A stretch of DNA of 64,000 nt from NCBI GenBank assembly GCA_018365995.1, contig JAGZIY010000016.1, forward strand, positions 36,602 through 100,601, in the 5' to 3' direction. Positions within the stretch are counted from its first letter, which is position 1, and each line of letters begins with the position of its first letter. The DNA comes from Butyricicoccus pullicaecorum. Lineage in GTDB: Bacteria; Bacillota; Clostridia; Oscillospirales; Butyricicoccaceae. The notes under the pieces were generated by a model. The model was not told the DNA's origin. It did not search any database and was given only the letters and a program-made list of their open reading frames with translations. Positions 25,824-34,958 of this stretch are shown in pieces. Both the position numbers and the translations under genes were made by a program.

Positions 25824-26348
25824 ATGCTTCATGAATTTTCCATGACCCGTGCACACACCTGCTGCTTTACCGGCAGCCGTCCCTCCAAGCTTGGATTCGA
25901 CTGGCAGGCACAGCCCTACATTTTAGAGATGCTGCGCCGCGATTTACGCGCTGCAATTGTCCGCGCAATCAAGCAGGACTATACTCATTTCATCACGGGT
26001 ATGAGTCAAGGTTTTGATTTATGGGCAGCAGAGGAGGTGCTCAAGCTGCAACGGGAATATCCACAGATTGAGCTTGTCTGCGCACTTCCGTTTCCTGAAA
26101 TGGCAAAAAAGTGGCCCGATTACTGGCGCCGTCTATTCGATGCCGCCTATACCGGCAATATTATCTGCACCATTGCGCCCTCTTATCGTCAAAGCTGTTA
26201 TCTGGAACGTGACCGCTTTATGGTCGAACAGTCCAGCCGTGTGATTTGCTGGTATCCCGGCAACAGAGGCGGCACACAATACACCCACAATTACGCCAAA
26301 CAGCATGGCTGTCATATTGAAAACCTCTATCAGAATCATGTGTTATGA
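25824..26348 (+). CDS. YpsA/DUF1273-type SLOG family protein
   Basis: 174 residues with AAAGGAGA before the ATG. CCFTGSRPSKLG at the N-terminus, FITGMSQGFDLWAAEEVL and ERDRFMVEQSSRVICWY mark the Rossmann-like SLOG domain of the YpsA family, which binds a nucleotide-derived ligand and whose function is unsettled. Its last 6 bases overlap the end of the convergent beta-lactamase-fold gene. Both genes sit between inverted repeat copies. Confidence 0.88.
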   Translation: MLHEFSMTRAHTCCFTGSRPSKLGFDWQAQPYILEMLRRDLRAAIVRAIKQDYTHFITGMSQGFDLWAAEEVLKLQREYPQIELVCALPFPEMAKKWPDYWRRLFDAAYTGNIICTIAPSYRQSCYLERDRFMVEQSSRVICWYPGNRGGTQYTHNYAKQHGCHIENLYQNHVL

Positions 26349-28406
26349 AAAATCCAAATCTATGCGTGCACCTGCTGGACCTGCAACATATAAATATCCA
26401 TCCTTTTGCAGGGTAACTGTGTTTTTCCCTGTCACAGCACTTTGATTCACTGCCATGCCTTTGGCATCATATAACACAAACCCACTTTTCTCTGGCATGG
26501 TGACCGTCATGGTCTTGCCATGGAGTGCCTCGCCGATTTGGAACCATCTGCCATATCCATTTTGCGGAATGGTAAGATGTGCATGACTTCCACCAGCATA
26601 CAGACTGGGCAGCTTGCTCGCATCTATAAAAATCGCGTCACTTGCCTGCATATATTCCGTTCCATTGTCTGTAAAAAAGGTGTAGTCTGTCAAATCGCGT
26701 CCGGCTGTCATAGGGATTTCCACAACTGCCTGTGCGGTATTGGCATCTGTGATTTGATTTCCCGCAAGGTATCCGCCAAGCGATTCCTCTATGCCAATCG
26801 CTGCAACCGGCAACACGGAAAGCGCCTCGGAATTATAGGCTGCATTGACCTGTACATACAGCTTTCCATTTCTCTCCTGCCATGCCTGCTTTGCCGATTG
26901 CGGCATTGCATAGTCTGCCAGCTTTTGCGCAGCATACACCGTACTATCCGATTCACCGACCCCCGGTAAAATCGTGCGGGATCGCGCGACCAGATAAACC
27001 TTATCCTTCTGTTCGAGGAAGCTATATTCAGAAGCACCTGTTTCATCTCGGAATTTTCCATCCCCAATATATACAAGCTGTTCTTTTGCTGTAAGATCAT
27101 ATGCATTGGCAATATTGAGCGTTTCTTTTTCATCAAAATACACGCGATATAACATGCCCTGTCCCGTATATTTGCCCTCATACGCGGAAAAATCCTGATC
27201 CAGCGGCTTTATTGGTGCTGTCTCAAGGGGATCCGGCGGAAGAATCTCATCAATCTGCCCATTCTTTTTGAGTTCCTCCAAAATGAGCTGGGTCGCAACC
27301 ATACTGTTATACAGACTAGAACCGCCAGAGGTCAACACCGCTGCACTCAGCTTGTGTTCCGGCAGGACAATGAACTGTGCATGCATTTGCAGGGTATCAC
27401 CACCCTTACATACTGCCTTGATTCCATAGGCATCAAACGGACTGAGGAAAACGGCGTCCCATCCCAAACCATATCCCAGCGTATTCGCATGATCCGGCAG
27501 CCATTGCCCTCTTAAATATTCTTTTTCCATCGTTGCTTTACGAGAGTTCTCGGACAAAATCTTTCTTTCTCCTGTAAAGAGCTGCCCAAAACGGCACAAA
27601 TCCTCTGCGGTGGAATAAATTCCGCCCGTCCCGATGACATGCGTCATTTCCACTGGCAATTCCTGCTGCGGATTGACCGCATCATAAATCCGTGCCACTT
27701 GCTTCTCGTCGAAAGAATCGAGAGGCGTATAGGTATGTGTCATTCCCAGCGGCTTTAACAGATTTTCATGGATATAGTCTGTAAAGCTTTGACCGGAGAC
27801 CCGCTCGACAATCATTTCTGCCAATGTAAATCCATCATTACAGTATACAGAAAATGCGCCGGGCTCTGCCTTGAGCCGCTGTGTTTTGAGATCTGCAAGC
27901 AGTGAGGTATACGCCTCCCGATTTTCACGGTCTCCTGCCAAAAATCCATTGTTCAGATTGCTTCCCATCAGTCCGGAGGAATGATTGAGCAGCATACGCA
28001 CGGTAATCTTACGATACCGTTCATCTTTCATCTCAAAATCAGGCAGATACGTTGTAACAGGTTCATCTAAGCGAATCTTTCCCGCATCGACCAGCTGCAT
28101 CACAGCAGCAGTCGTAAACATTTTGCTGGTGGAACCAATTCCATAGAGCGTATCTGCGGTGAGCGCACGATTTTCCCGCTTGCTGTATACACCTGCCTGT
28201 CCGCTCTGTACGATTTTTTGGTCATACATCACTGCATACTGCACACTGGTTACACCATACTTATCAACAAGTGCCTGTGCACGTTCTGCACCTGTCACAC
28301 TTGGATCTGTCAATATATCATCCTCTGCCGCAAATGCAGGCATTGCAGGAAGCATGAGCAGCGCAGAAAGCAGCAGCCCACAGATCCTTTTTGTCAATCG
28401 TCTCAT
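26343..28406 (-). CDS. Secreted serine hydrolase of the beta-lactamase class C / PBP4* family
   Basis: 687 residues. A signal peptide ends near AFAAED (residue 26). The hydrolase domain has the S-x-x-K motif STSK and the Y-x-N motif YCN, plus the conserved NHSSGLM loop. About 280 further residues form a C-terminal region of repeated beta-rich segments without a recognised domain. Relatives act on peptidoglycan peptides or D-amino-acid esters; resistance to beta-lactams cannot be inferred. Own promoter (28447-28475). Confidence 0.87.
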   Translation of the reverse strand: MRRLTKRICGLLLSALLMLPAMPAFAAEDDILTDPSVTGAERAQALVDKYGVTSVQYAVMYDQKIVQSGQAGVYSKRENRALTADTLYGIGSTSKMFTTAAVMQLVDAGKIRLDEPVTTYLPDFEMKDERYRKITVRMLLNHSSGLMGSNLNNGFLAGDRENREAYTSLLADLKTQRLKAEPGAFSVYCNDGFTLAEMIVERVSGQSFTDYIHENLLKPLGMTHTYTPLDSFDEKQVARIYDAVNPQQELPVEMTHVIGTGGIYSTAEDLCRFGQLFTGERKILSENSRKATMEKEYLRGQWLPDHANTLGYGLGWDAVFLSPFDAYGIKAVCKGGDTLQMHAQFIVLPEHKLSAAVLTSGGSSLYNSMVATQLILEELKKNGQIDEILPPDPLETAPIKPLDQDFSAYEGKYTGQGMLYRVYFDEKETLNIANAYDLTAKEQLVYIGDGKFRDETGASEYSFLEQKDKVYLVARSRTILPGVGESDSTVYAAQKLADYAMPQSAKQAWQERNGKLYVQVNAAYNSEALSVLPVAAIGIEESLGGYLAGNQITDANTAQAVVEIPMTAGRDLTDYTFFTDNGTEYMQASDAIFIDASKLPSLYAGGSHAHLTIPQNGYGRWFQIGEALHGKTMTVTMPEKSGFVLYDAKGMAVNQSAVTGKNTVTLQKDGYLYVAGPAGARIDLDFS

Positions 28407-28446
28407 TACTCTCTTTCCTTTCGATAAATAAAAGATTTATGCCTAA

Positions 28447-28475
28447 ACAATACACTTATGCCCTGCATTTGTCAA
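28447..28475 (-). promoter_or_regulatory. Promoter of the beta-lactamase-fold gene
   Basis: Minus strand TTGACA (28475-28470), 17-base spacer, TATTGT (28452-28447). Confidence 0.75.
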
Positions 28476-28505
28476 GCGCAAAGAAAAAGTATTTTGTACC
28501 CATGT

Positions 28506-28656
28506 CGCGCATAAAATTCTGTAAAAAGTCGTGATATGTACATAACTTTTTACACAGCAACCGGAATCACTCATTGATGCACAGTTTCGGACATTCTTCA
28601 TCCAGAGCGCTTTGCGCGGCGGATGCTTCGAAAAACCGTAGTTTTTCGGCAAACTC
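28506..28656 (-). repeat. Structured intergenic repeat, copy 2 (inverted relative to copy 1)
   Basis: 151 bp matching 25550-25708 on the opposite strand. The outer hairpins are kept (CGAAAAAC/GTTTTTCG, here with a G-C/A-T exchange that preserves pairing, and GTAAAAAG/CTTTTTAC). The central terminator stem of copy 1 has lost one arm. Together with copy 1 it brackets 2.8 kb. Confidence 0.8.
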
Positions 28657-28690
28657 AAAAAAGACAGTTCAAAGCCGAACTGTCTTTTTT
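28657..28690 (-). terminator. Terminator of the uronate operon
   Basis: AAAAAAGACAGTTC pairs perfectly with GAACTGTCTTTTTT over a 6-base loop. It ends the minus-strand operon and would also work on the plus strand. Confidence 0.9.
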
Positions 28691-28719
28691 GCTTTCTTCT
28701 CTATGTTAAAGCGTATCAC

Positions 28720-29352
28720 TTAGAGAGACTTGAGATAATCTGCAATTTCATCATTCTTACAGTTTGCATAGAAATACTCTGCAAAGTGCTTACCCGAAAT
28801 GGTCTCCTTGAGGAACTCCTGATCGATTTCCTTCAGAATCTGCATGATCGGCTTATGGGTCACAAGCTTTACTCCGTCTAGAATCTTCTTGTTTCTCTGC
28901 TCTGGCTCTCTTCTCTCCTTCGGATATCCGCCGCCAAACGGCTCGGAGAACAGCTTTGCAAAGGTATCACGCAGATTGATTTCTGCACCCCAGCCAAAGC
29001 TCTGTGCAAACGGCATTGCAATACAATTGCCATCATTTACCTGACCAAACAGATATGCATCGAGCGGGTTTGTAATATGTCCGCACAGCACATTCGGGAA
29101 GGAGTTGCAGGCGAGCATTGCACCTTGACCGGTACCGCAGCCGGTTACAACAAAATCGACTGCACCGCTGGACAGCAGGATACTTGCCAGCAGACCATTC
29201 TTTACGTAAGTCAGCTGTGTTTCATCATCAGCAGCATACATGCCGTAGTTAAATACCGTATGCCCTGCCTTCTGTGCTTCTTCATTCAAGACCTCAAAAA
29301 TCTGTGCATTTTTTGCTGCCTGAGAATTTTCATTGATCAATGCGATTTTCAT
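28720..29352 (-). CDS. RpiB/LacA/LacB-family sugar isomerase (DhuI-like)
   Basis: 210 residues from the ATG at 29352. MKIALINENSQAAKNA, the TGCGTGQGAMLA loop and DAYLFGQVNDGN follow the RpiB/LacAB isomerase family. In streptococcal hyaluronan clusters a family member (DhuI) isomerises 4-deoxy-5-ketouronate, replacing KduI; the SDR and GH88 neighbours here point to that role. It is somewhat longer than RpiB (about 150 residues), as DhuI is. The substrate is inferred from context. Confidence 0.85.
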   Translation of the reverse strand: MKIALINENSQAAKNAQIFEVLNEEAQKAGHTVFNYGMYAADDETQLTYVKNGLLASILLSSGAVDFVVTGCGTGQGAMLACNSFPNVLCGHITNPLDAYLFGQVNDGNCIAMPFAQSFGWGAEINLRDTFAKLFSEPFGGGYPKERREPEQRNKKILDGVKLVTHKPIMQILKEIDQEFLKETISGKHFAEYFYANCKNDEIADYLKSL

Positions 29353-29374
29353 AATTGATACGTCCTCCCTTTGC

Positions 29375-30178
29375 TTATTCTGGCTGCTTTCCAATATATG
29401 CCAGAATACCGCCATCTACATACAGTACATGACCATTTACAAAATCACTTGCATCACTTGCAAGGAATACAGCAGGACCCATCAAATCCTCTGCCTCACC
29501 CCAGCGTGCAGCCGGCGTCTTTGCAATAATGAACTGGTCAAACGGGTGACGAGAGCCATCCGGCTGGATTTCACGAAGCGGTGCTGTCTGTGGTGTTGCA
29601 ATGTAGCCCGGGCCAATGCCGTTGCACTGGATATTATGACCGCCGAACTCGCTGCAAATATTGCGGGTCAGCATTTTCAGTCCGCCCTTTGCTGCTGCAT
29701 AAGCGCTTACCGTCTCACGACCCAACTCAGACATCATAGAGCAAATATTGATGATCTTACCATGCCCCTTCTTAATCATACTCGGCAGAACAGCCTTGGA
29801 CATAATGAAAGGACCATTGAGGTCAATGTCGATGACCTGACGGAAATCCTTCGCGCTCATTTCGAGCATTGGGGTGCGCTTGATGATACCTGCATTGTTT
29901 ACGAGGATATCAATGACACCGACTTCCTTTTCAATCTGTGCAACGAGTTCGGCAACCGCGTCCTCATTGGTGACATCGCATACATAGCCGTGCGCCTTGA
30001 TGCCCTCTGCCTCATAGGCAGCCATACCCTTTGCAACCAGTTCCGAATTGATATCATTAAATACAATGGTTGCACCAGCCTTTGCGTATGCAGTTGCAAT
30101 CGCAAAGCCAATTCCATAAGATGCACCTGTAATGAGAGCAATCTTACCGTTCAGTGAAAACTTTTCCATATCAAACAT
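29375..30178 (-). CDS. SDR-family dehydrogenase (KduD/DhuD-like)
   Basis: 267 residues from the ATG at 30178. Classical short-chain dehydrogenase: NAD(P) motif TGASYGIGFAIA, NNAG, catalytic Ser (SMMSELG) with YAAAKGG supplying Tyr and Lys. In this context it should reduce the diketo product of the isomerase to 2-keto-3-deoxygluconate, as KduD and DhuD do. A gluconate 5-dehydrogenase is the nearest alternative. It lies 30 bases after the aldolase-like gene, in one operon. Confidence 0.88.
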   Translation of the reverse strand: MFDMEKFSLNGKIALITGASYGIGFAIATAYAKAGATIVFNDINSELVAKGMAAYEAEGIKAHGYVCDVTNEDAVAELVAQIEKEVGVIDILVNNAGIIKRTPMLEMSAKDFRQVIDIDLNGPFIMSKAVLPSMIKKGHGKIINICSMMSELGRETVSAYAAAKGGLKMLTRNICSEFGGHNIQCNGIGPGYIATPQTAPLREIQPDGSRHPFDQFIIAKTPAARWGEAEDLMGPAVFLASDASDFVNGHVLYVDGGILAYIGKQPE

Positions 30179-30208
30179 AATTGATTTCCATTCCTTTCTG
30201 AACACAAA

Positions 30209-31183
30209 TTATTTCATCTTCACATCTGGATTGATGAGATGCACACCAAATCCTGCAATCTCAATATCCAAGTAAACAAAATTGATAAGCTTTGTCTTTT
30301 TATTTCGTGTAATACTGGATTCTACAAATCGAATCCCCTTTTTCCCCAAATAATACATTGCCTTTTCCGGATACGGCGTATAAATACCAATATGTCCATG
30401 AGTTCCGCGACCGGGCGCATTGAGGATTTCAAATCCTTTTCCGGCGAAATGGGACTTTGGCTTTTTATAATATTGGAATCCAAACAGGGTGCACAGCATC
30501 TGTGCGGTTTGCAGTGCTTCCTCACAGGAATTCTGGTTGACACCCAAATGAATCAGCTCATAGCCGAGCATATCGTTGACCGCCTCTATGCCAGCCTGTG
30601 TCACGTGCTCCCAATCCTTGTACATCAGTGCATCTGCCGGCAGCATAAAATCTCCAATTGCAGCCAGCACATTGGGCTGAGAAAGGTATGTATGCAGATT
30701 GTCTGCTCCAATTCCTCCCGAAACGAGGAAACGCATGTCTGCATAGGCATCATAAAACAACTTGAGTGCCCGTGCGCCGCCGCTTGCTTCCGCCGGGAAA
30801 AACTGTACGCAGTCCAGACCATATGAAATCGCAGTCTCGATTTCACTTGCGGTAGAAACACCCGGAATCACAACAACATCATTTTCCTTACACCAGCAAA
30901 TGACATCCTCCCGCAGTCCGGAGGTCGTGATCCACTTTGCGCCTGCCTCTACTGCCTCTTTTGCCTGCGTAAAACCAATTATGTTTGCGGCACCAACTGC
31001 CATATCTGGATTTTCTTTTGCAATCCGTGCAATGACTTTTGGAGCTGACTGTCCCAAACAGAGTACCGCCTCCAAATCCGCTTTCATCAGCGCATGTGCA
31101 AGCGAGACAGCGTCCTCCGCTTCATTGATTGATACCGCCGGTACCATACCCATACAGGAAATTTTGGAGATCAACGCATTCAT
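30209..31183 (-). CDS. KDPG-aldolase-like domain fused to a VOC domain; Schiff-base lysine replaced
   Basis: 324 residues. Residues 1-205 are a KDPG/KHG aldolase-type TIM barrel (IPGVSTASEIETAISYGL, FFPAEASGG, VSGGIGADNL). Where Eda has Lys in KFFPAE this protein has Gln127 (codon CAG). The Thr of the VGAGT loop is Asn67, while Glu38 is kept. From about residue 208 a VOC (glyoxalase-like) domain follows (ELIHLGVN, GRGTHGHIGIYT). First gene of the minus operon, under two LacI-type operators. A normal aldolase mechanism is not possible without the Lys; a metal-dependent reaction by the VOC part is one option. Confidence 0.82.
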   Translation of the reverse strand: MNALISKISCMGMVPAVSINEAEDAVSLAHALMKADLEAVLCLGQSAPKVIARIAKENPDMAVGAANIIGFTQAKEAVEAGAKWITTSGLREDVICWCKENDVVVIPGVSTASEIETAISYGLDCVQFFPAEASGGARALKLFYDAYADMRFLVSGGIGADNLHTYLSQPNVLAAIGDFMLPADALMYKDWEHVTQAGIEAVNDMLGYELIHLGVNQNSCEEALQTAQMLCTLFGFQYYKKPKSHFAGKGFEILNAPGRGTHGHIGIYTPYPEKAMYYLGKKGIRFVESSITRNKKTKLINFVYLDIEIAGFGVHLINPDVKMK

Positions 31184-31240
31184 TCATCCATCTCTTCTTT
31201 CTTTTGATGTATCCATTTGCAATAACCAAAATGTGTCTTA

Positions 31241-31287
31241 GTAAATCGGTTCACCAAAAGTATAATTTAGTAAACCGGTTTTGTCAA
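31241..31287 (-). promoter_or_regulatory. Promoter of the uronate operon with two LacI-type operators
   Basis: Minus strand TTGACA (31287-31282), 17-base spacer, TATACT (31264-31259). Operator GTAAACCGGTTTTG (31270-31283) fills the spacer and GTAAATCGGTTCAC (31241-31254) lies just after the start. The two are 29 bp apart, nearly three helical turns. Confidence 0.85.
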
Positions 31288-31393
31288 TAAAAATATTTAA
31301 CTTTTTTTCTTATTTCTTAAAATCCACAGTCTGTAAGTCCAAAAAAGAATTGTTGCACAAATTTTTACATCATTCTTTTAGCAATAGTAACAA

Positions 31394-31448
31394 TTGACAA
31401 GAAAACAGCAATCCTCTATAATTATGCTCATCTGGTAAATCGGTTTAC
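31394..31448 (+). promoter_or_regulatory. Consensus promoter and LacI-type operator of the ugl-PTS operon
   Basis: TTGACA (31394-31399), 17 bases, TATAAT (31417-31422): a full consensus promoter. The perfect palindrome-like operator GTAAATCGGTTTAC (31435-31448) follows immediately after the predicted start and should block transcription when occupied. The rest of 31184-31524 holds no gene. Confidence 0.88.
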
Positions 31449-31524
31449 TTTGCAGGCCATTGTATCCGGTTCTGTAAAGTCATGAAAGCCTTAGAATTTT
31501 TATCCCGAGTGAAGAGGTGATACC

Positions 31525-32715
31525 ATGGTTAGAACGGTAAACATCGAAGACCTTGCAAAGCGCAAGGAATTCCTTGACACACCACGCATTACAAAAGAAG
31601 AAGCAACTGCGGCCTTTGAACACTGCATCAAGCAGGTTGAAGCAAACATGGAGTATTTGCAGGATAAATTCCCTTGGCCCGCGACAAAAAATCTCCAGTA
31701 TCCTATCATTGAAAACATTGAATGGACAGATGGATTCTGGACAGGTATGCTGTGGCTCTGTTATGAGTACACCGGCGACGAAAAGTTCCGCCAGCTGGCA
31801 GACCGCAACGTAGACAGTTTTCTGCACCGTGTAGAGAATAAAATCGAGCTTGATCACCACGATTTGGGATTTCTCTATTCCCTGTCGTGTGTCAGCGGCT
31901 TCAAGCTGACCGGAAGCGAGAAAGCAAAGCGTGCTGCACTGCTTGCAGCAGACAAGCTGCTCACCCGTTGGCAGGAAAAAGGAGAATTCCTTCAGGCATG
32001 GGGACCGTTCAACAGCAAAGAACATTACCGCTTTATCATTGACTGTATGCTGAACATACCGCTGCTCTACTGGGCAAGTTCGGTTTCAGGCAATTCACAT
32101 TATGCCGAGATTGCACAGAAGCACTTTGAGACCAGCTGCAAATACGTCATTCGTGACGATGCCAGTGCATTCCATACCTTCTATATGAATCCGGAAACCG
32201 GTGGTCCAGACCATGGGGCAACCCGTCAGGGCTATACCGATGACAGCGCATGGGCACGCGGACAGGCTTGGGGCATTTACGGTATCCCGCTCAATGTGCG
32301 CTACACCCATCAGGTCGAGTATGCCGAACTGTACCGTGGTATGCTCAACTACTTCCTCAACCGCCTGCCAAAGGATAATGTCTGCTACTGGGATTTGATT
32401 TTCACTGACAAGGACAATCAGCCGCGCGACTCCAGTGCAGCAGCCATCGCGGTCTGCGGTATTCTGGAAATGGACCGTCATGTTCCGGCAGACTTCGCAG
32501 ACAAGGAAACCTATCTGGGCGCTGCCTCCAATATGCTTCGTTCCCTTATCAAAAATTACACCAGCGAGACCATTACGCCCGGTGCACCGATTCTATACCA
32601 TGGCGTATACAGCTGGCATTCCGGCAAGGGTGTTGATGAAGGCAACATTTGGGGTGACTACTTCTATATGGAAGCATTGCTTCGCTGCATGAAGGACTGG
32701 AACCCTTACTGGTAA
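31525..32715 (+). CDS. ugl: Unsaturated glucuronyl hydrolase, GH88
   Basis: 396 residues, no signal peptide, so cytoplasmic. It removes the 4,5-unsaturated uronic acid from oligosaccharides made by polysaccharide lyases. The two catalytic Asp are visible: Asp113 in HHDLGF and Asp173 in IIDCMLN, matching the positions in the streptococcal enzyme. Other signatures are WTDGFWTGMLW and SAWARGQAWGIYG. First gene of the plus-strand operon; GAGGTG precedes the ATG. Confidence 0.95.
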   Translation: MVRTVNIEDLAKRKEFLDTPRITKEEATAAFEHCIKQVEANMEYLQDKFPWPATKNLQYPIIENIEWTDGFWTGMLWLCYEYTGDEKFRQLADRNVDSFLHRVENKIELDHHDLGFLYSLSCVSGFKLTGSEKAKRAALLAADKLLTRWQEKGEFLQAWGPFNSKEHYRFIIDCMLNIPLLYWASSVSGNSHYAEIAQKHFETSCKYVIRDDASAFHTFYMNPETGGPDHGATRQGYTDDSAWARGQAWGIYGIPLNVRYTHQVEYAELYRGMLNYFLNRLPKDNVCYWDLIFTDKDNQPRDSSAAAIAVCGILEMDRHVPADFADKETYLGAASNMLRSLIKNYTSETITPGAPILYHGVYSWHSGKGVDEGNIWGDYFYMEALLRCMKDWNPYW

Positions 32716-32751
32716 TTCAAAAATTATTTTAAGGAAAGAGAGAATATAACT

Positions 32752-33243
32752 ATGAGCACACCAAACATTATGATGACCCGTATTGACGAGCGACTGGTTC
32801 ACGGGCAAGGTCAGCTGTGGATCAAATCTCTGGGCGCAAACACCGTTATCGTTGCAAACGATGCTGCCGCAGAGGACACCATGTCCCAGACCCTCATGAA
32901 AACCGGTATCCCAAAAGAGGTTGCTATGCGCTTCTATCCGGTTCAGAAGGTTATTGACATCATTCACAAGGCAAACCCCGCACAAAACATCTTCATTATC
33001 GTAAAGGACTGTGCAGATGCACTGCGTCTGGTTGCCGGCAATGTGCCGATCAAGAAAATCAATATTGGCAACATTCACAATGCAGAGGGAAAAGAAAAGG
33101 TAACACGTTCTATCTTCCTCGGCGCAGAGGACAAGGCTGCTCTGAGAGAAATGATTGAAAAGTATGGGATCGAATTCGACACGCAGACCACTCCAAGCGG
33201 CGTAGATGGCAGTGTTGAGGTCAACATCAAGGATTACCTTTAA
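32752..33243 (+). CDS. PTS IIB component, mannose/fructose/sorbose family
   Basis: 163 residues. TRIDERLVHGQGQLW contains the phosphorylated His17. The IIB protein passes phosphate from IIA to the incoming sugar bound by IIC-IID. Relatives in streptococci import unsaturated hyaluronan or chondroitin disaccharides next to ugl. No IIA gene is found in the window, so it must be supplied elsewhere. Confidence 0.95.
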   Translation: MSTPNIMMTRIDERLVHGQGQLWIKSLGANTVIVANDAAAEDTMSQTLMKTGIPKEVAMRFYPVQKVIDIIHKANPAQNIFIIVKDCADALRLVAGNVPIKKINIGNIHNAEGKEKVTRSIFLGAEDKAALREMIEKYGIEFDTQTTPSGVDGSVEVNIKDYL

Positions 33244-33294
33244 GTGTCATCACAAAAACGAAACTGTTATTGATATAGAAAGGAAAATGGAAGT

Positions 33295-34089
33295 ATGATG
33301 GAAATTACTCTCGTCCAATCCATCCTCATTGGTCTTTGGACTGCATTCTGTTATGCTGGTATGTTGTGGGGCATCTATACAAACAGATGTATTGTATTGA
33401 GTTTTGGTGTTGGTGTTATCTTGGGGGATATCCCAACCGCTCTGCAGTGCGGCGCAATCGGCGAACTTGCATTTATGGGCTTTGGTGTTGGTGCTGGTGG
33501 TACCGTTCCGCCAAACCCAATCGGCCCCGGCATCATTGGTACACTGATGGCAATCACCATGTCAAATGTGACTCCGGAAAGTGCGCTCCCGATTTCTATC
33601 CCGTTTGCAGTTGCGATCCAGTTCTTGCAGACCGCAATTTATACCTTCCGTGCAGGCGCTCCGGAAACCGCTGCACATGCACTCGAAAAGCATCAGTTTG
33701 GCAAATTCCACCGTACCGCAAACATGACTGTTGTTCTGTTCGCAGTCTGCGGCTTTGCACTTGGCTTCCTTGGCGCATTCAGCATGGAAACCTTGAGCAA
33801 ACTGGTAGAACTCATTCCACAGTGGCTGCTCAACGGTCTGTCCGTTGCTGGCGGTATGCTGCCTGCTATCGGCTTTGCAATGATTATGAGTGTTATGTTG
33901 AAAAAGGAATTCATTCCGTTTGCTCTGCTTGGATACATTTGCGCTGCATACTTCAAGCTGCCGATTATCGGTATCGCACTGGTTGGTGCTGTATTTGCAA
34001 TCAAGCACTATAACGAATCTTCAAATGTTGCAGCAGCAGCTGCATCTGCTGGCGGCGCACAGGAGGTAGAACACGATGACTGGATCTAA
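33295..34089 (+). CDS. PTS IIC component, mannose family
   Basis: 264 residues with about eight hydrophobic segments. ILIGLWTAFCYAGMLWGIYT, GDIPTALQCGAIGELAFMG and GTVPPNPIGPGIIGT are typical of AgaC/ManY-type IIC. It forms the channel with IID, whose gene it overlaps by 14 bases. GAAAGGA lies 10 bases before the ATG at 33295; ATG 33298 is an equal alternative. Confidence 0.95.
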   Translation: MMEITLVQSILIGLWTAFCYAGMLWGIYTNRCIVLSFGVGVILGDIPTALQCGAIGELAFMGFGVGAGGTVPPNPIGPGIIGTLMAITMSNVTPESALPISIPFAVAIQFLQTAIYTFRAGAPETAAHALEKHQFGKFHRTANMTVVLFAVCGFALGFLGAFSMETLSKLVELIPQWLLNGLSVAGGMLPAIGFAMIMSVMLKKEFIPFALLGYICAAYFKLPIIGIALVGAVFAIKHYNESSNVAAAAASAGGAQEVEHDDWI

Positions 34090-34894
34090 TAAACTAACCA
34101 AAAAAGATTATTTGAAAACCACCCTGCGTGCATACTTTTTGCAGAATGGTTTTAATTACAGTAACTATCAGGGCTTGGGCTACTCGCTGGCAATGTTCCC
34201 TGCATTTAAGAAACTCTATGGTGACGACCCTGATCGCTTGGCACAGGAACTGAAGGACAACGGCGAGTTCTACAACACAAATCCAAACCTTCTGCCGTTC
34301 ATCACCTCCATACACCTTGCAATGGCTGATAATGGTATGTCATACAGTGAGATCCGCGGTATCAAAATGGCTCTCATGGGTCCTTTGGCTGGTATTGGTG
34401 ATTCCCTTTCTCAGTTCTGCCTTGCGCCACTGTTCTCCACCATCTTTGCTTCCATGGCAATGGATGGCATCTCCATTGCACCGCTGCTGTTCCTGCTTGC
34501 AATGAACGGCGTGCTGCTCATCTTAAAGCTTGTAATGGGCAATTATGGCATGAAGCTCGGAACCAGCATGATCGACAAACTCAGTGAGAAGATGGGTGCG
34601 ATTTCCGATGCTGCTGGTATGATTGGTGTTACGGTTATCGCTGGTCTGGCTGCTACCTTTGTTAAAATCAATGTTGCAATCAGTTTGGCCGCCGGTGAAA
34701 TGCAGGAAGGTGTCAAGCAATCCACAGTGGATATCCAAGCCATGCTGGATAAGGTGGCGCCGGCACTTCTGCCAATCCTTTATACGATGCTGATGTACTA
34801 CTTAATCAAGAAAAAGAATGTAACGACCTACTGGTTGGTTCTTCTGACAGTTGTACTGGGTGTTGTACTCAGCTTCTTTGGTATTTTGTGTTAA
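34076..34894 (+). CDS. PTS IID component, mannose family
   Basis: 272 residues. The soluble N-terminal half holds NGFNYSNYQGLGYSLAMFP and NTNPNLLPFITSI; then GPLAGIGDSL and several C-terminal membrane segments, as in ManZ/AgaD. It completes the permease with IIC. A stable hairpin without a U-run separates it from the lyase gene. Confidence 0.95.
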   Translation: MTGSNKLTKKDYLKTTLRAYFLQNGFNYSNYQGLGYSLAMFPAFKKLYGDDPDRLAQELKDNGEFYNTNPNLLPFITSIHLAMADNGMSYSEIRGIKMALMGPLAGIGDSLSQFCLAPLFSTIFASMAMDGISIAPLLFLLAMNGVLLILKLVMGNYGMKLGTSMIDKLSEKMGAISDAAGMIGVTVIAGLAATFVKINVAISLAAGEMQEGVKQSTVDIQAMLDKVAPALLPILYTMLMYYLIKKKNVTTYWLVLLTVVLGVVLSFFGILC

Positions 34895-34901
34895 CAAAGA
34901 G

Positions 34902-34933
34902 AACGGGAGTTGCGAAATATCGCAGCTCCCGTT
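34902..34933 (+). other. Intercistronic hairpin between IID and the lyase gene
   Basis: AACGGGAGTTGCGA pairs with TCGCAGCTCCCGTT (14 pairs, one G-U) over AATA. CGTTCTCTC follows instead of a U-run, so it is more likely an mRNA stabiliser or processing site than a terminator. Confidence 0.6.
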
Positions 34934-34958
34934 CGTTCTCTCGATGAGGTATTATACT

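Noticed and set aside
31319..31335. Second copy of the hyd palindrome (AATCCACAGTCTGT)
   Set aside because: Only one half plus a few bases match; the second arm is missing, so it is probably chance.
34851..34958. Longer N-terminus for the lyase
   Set aside because: It would overlap the IID gene and cross a stable hairpin. GATGAGGT fits the ATG at 34959.
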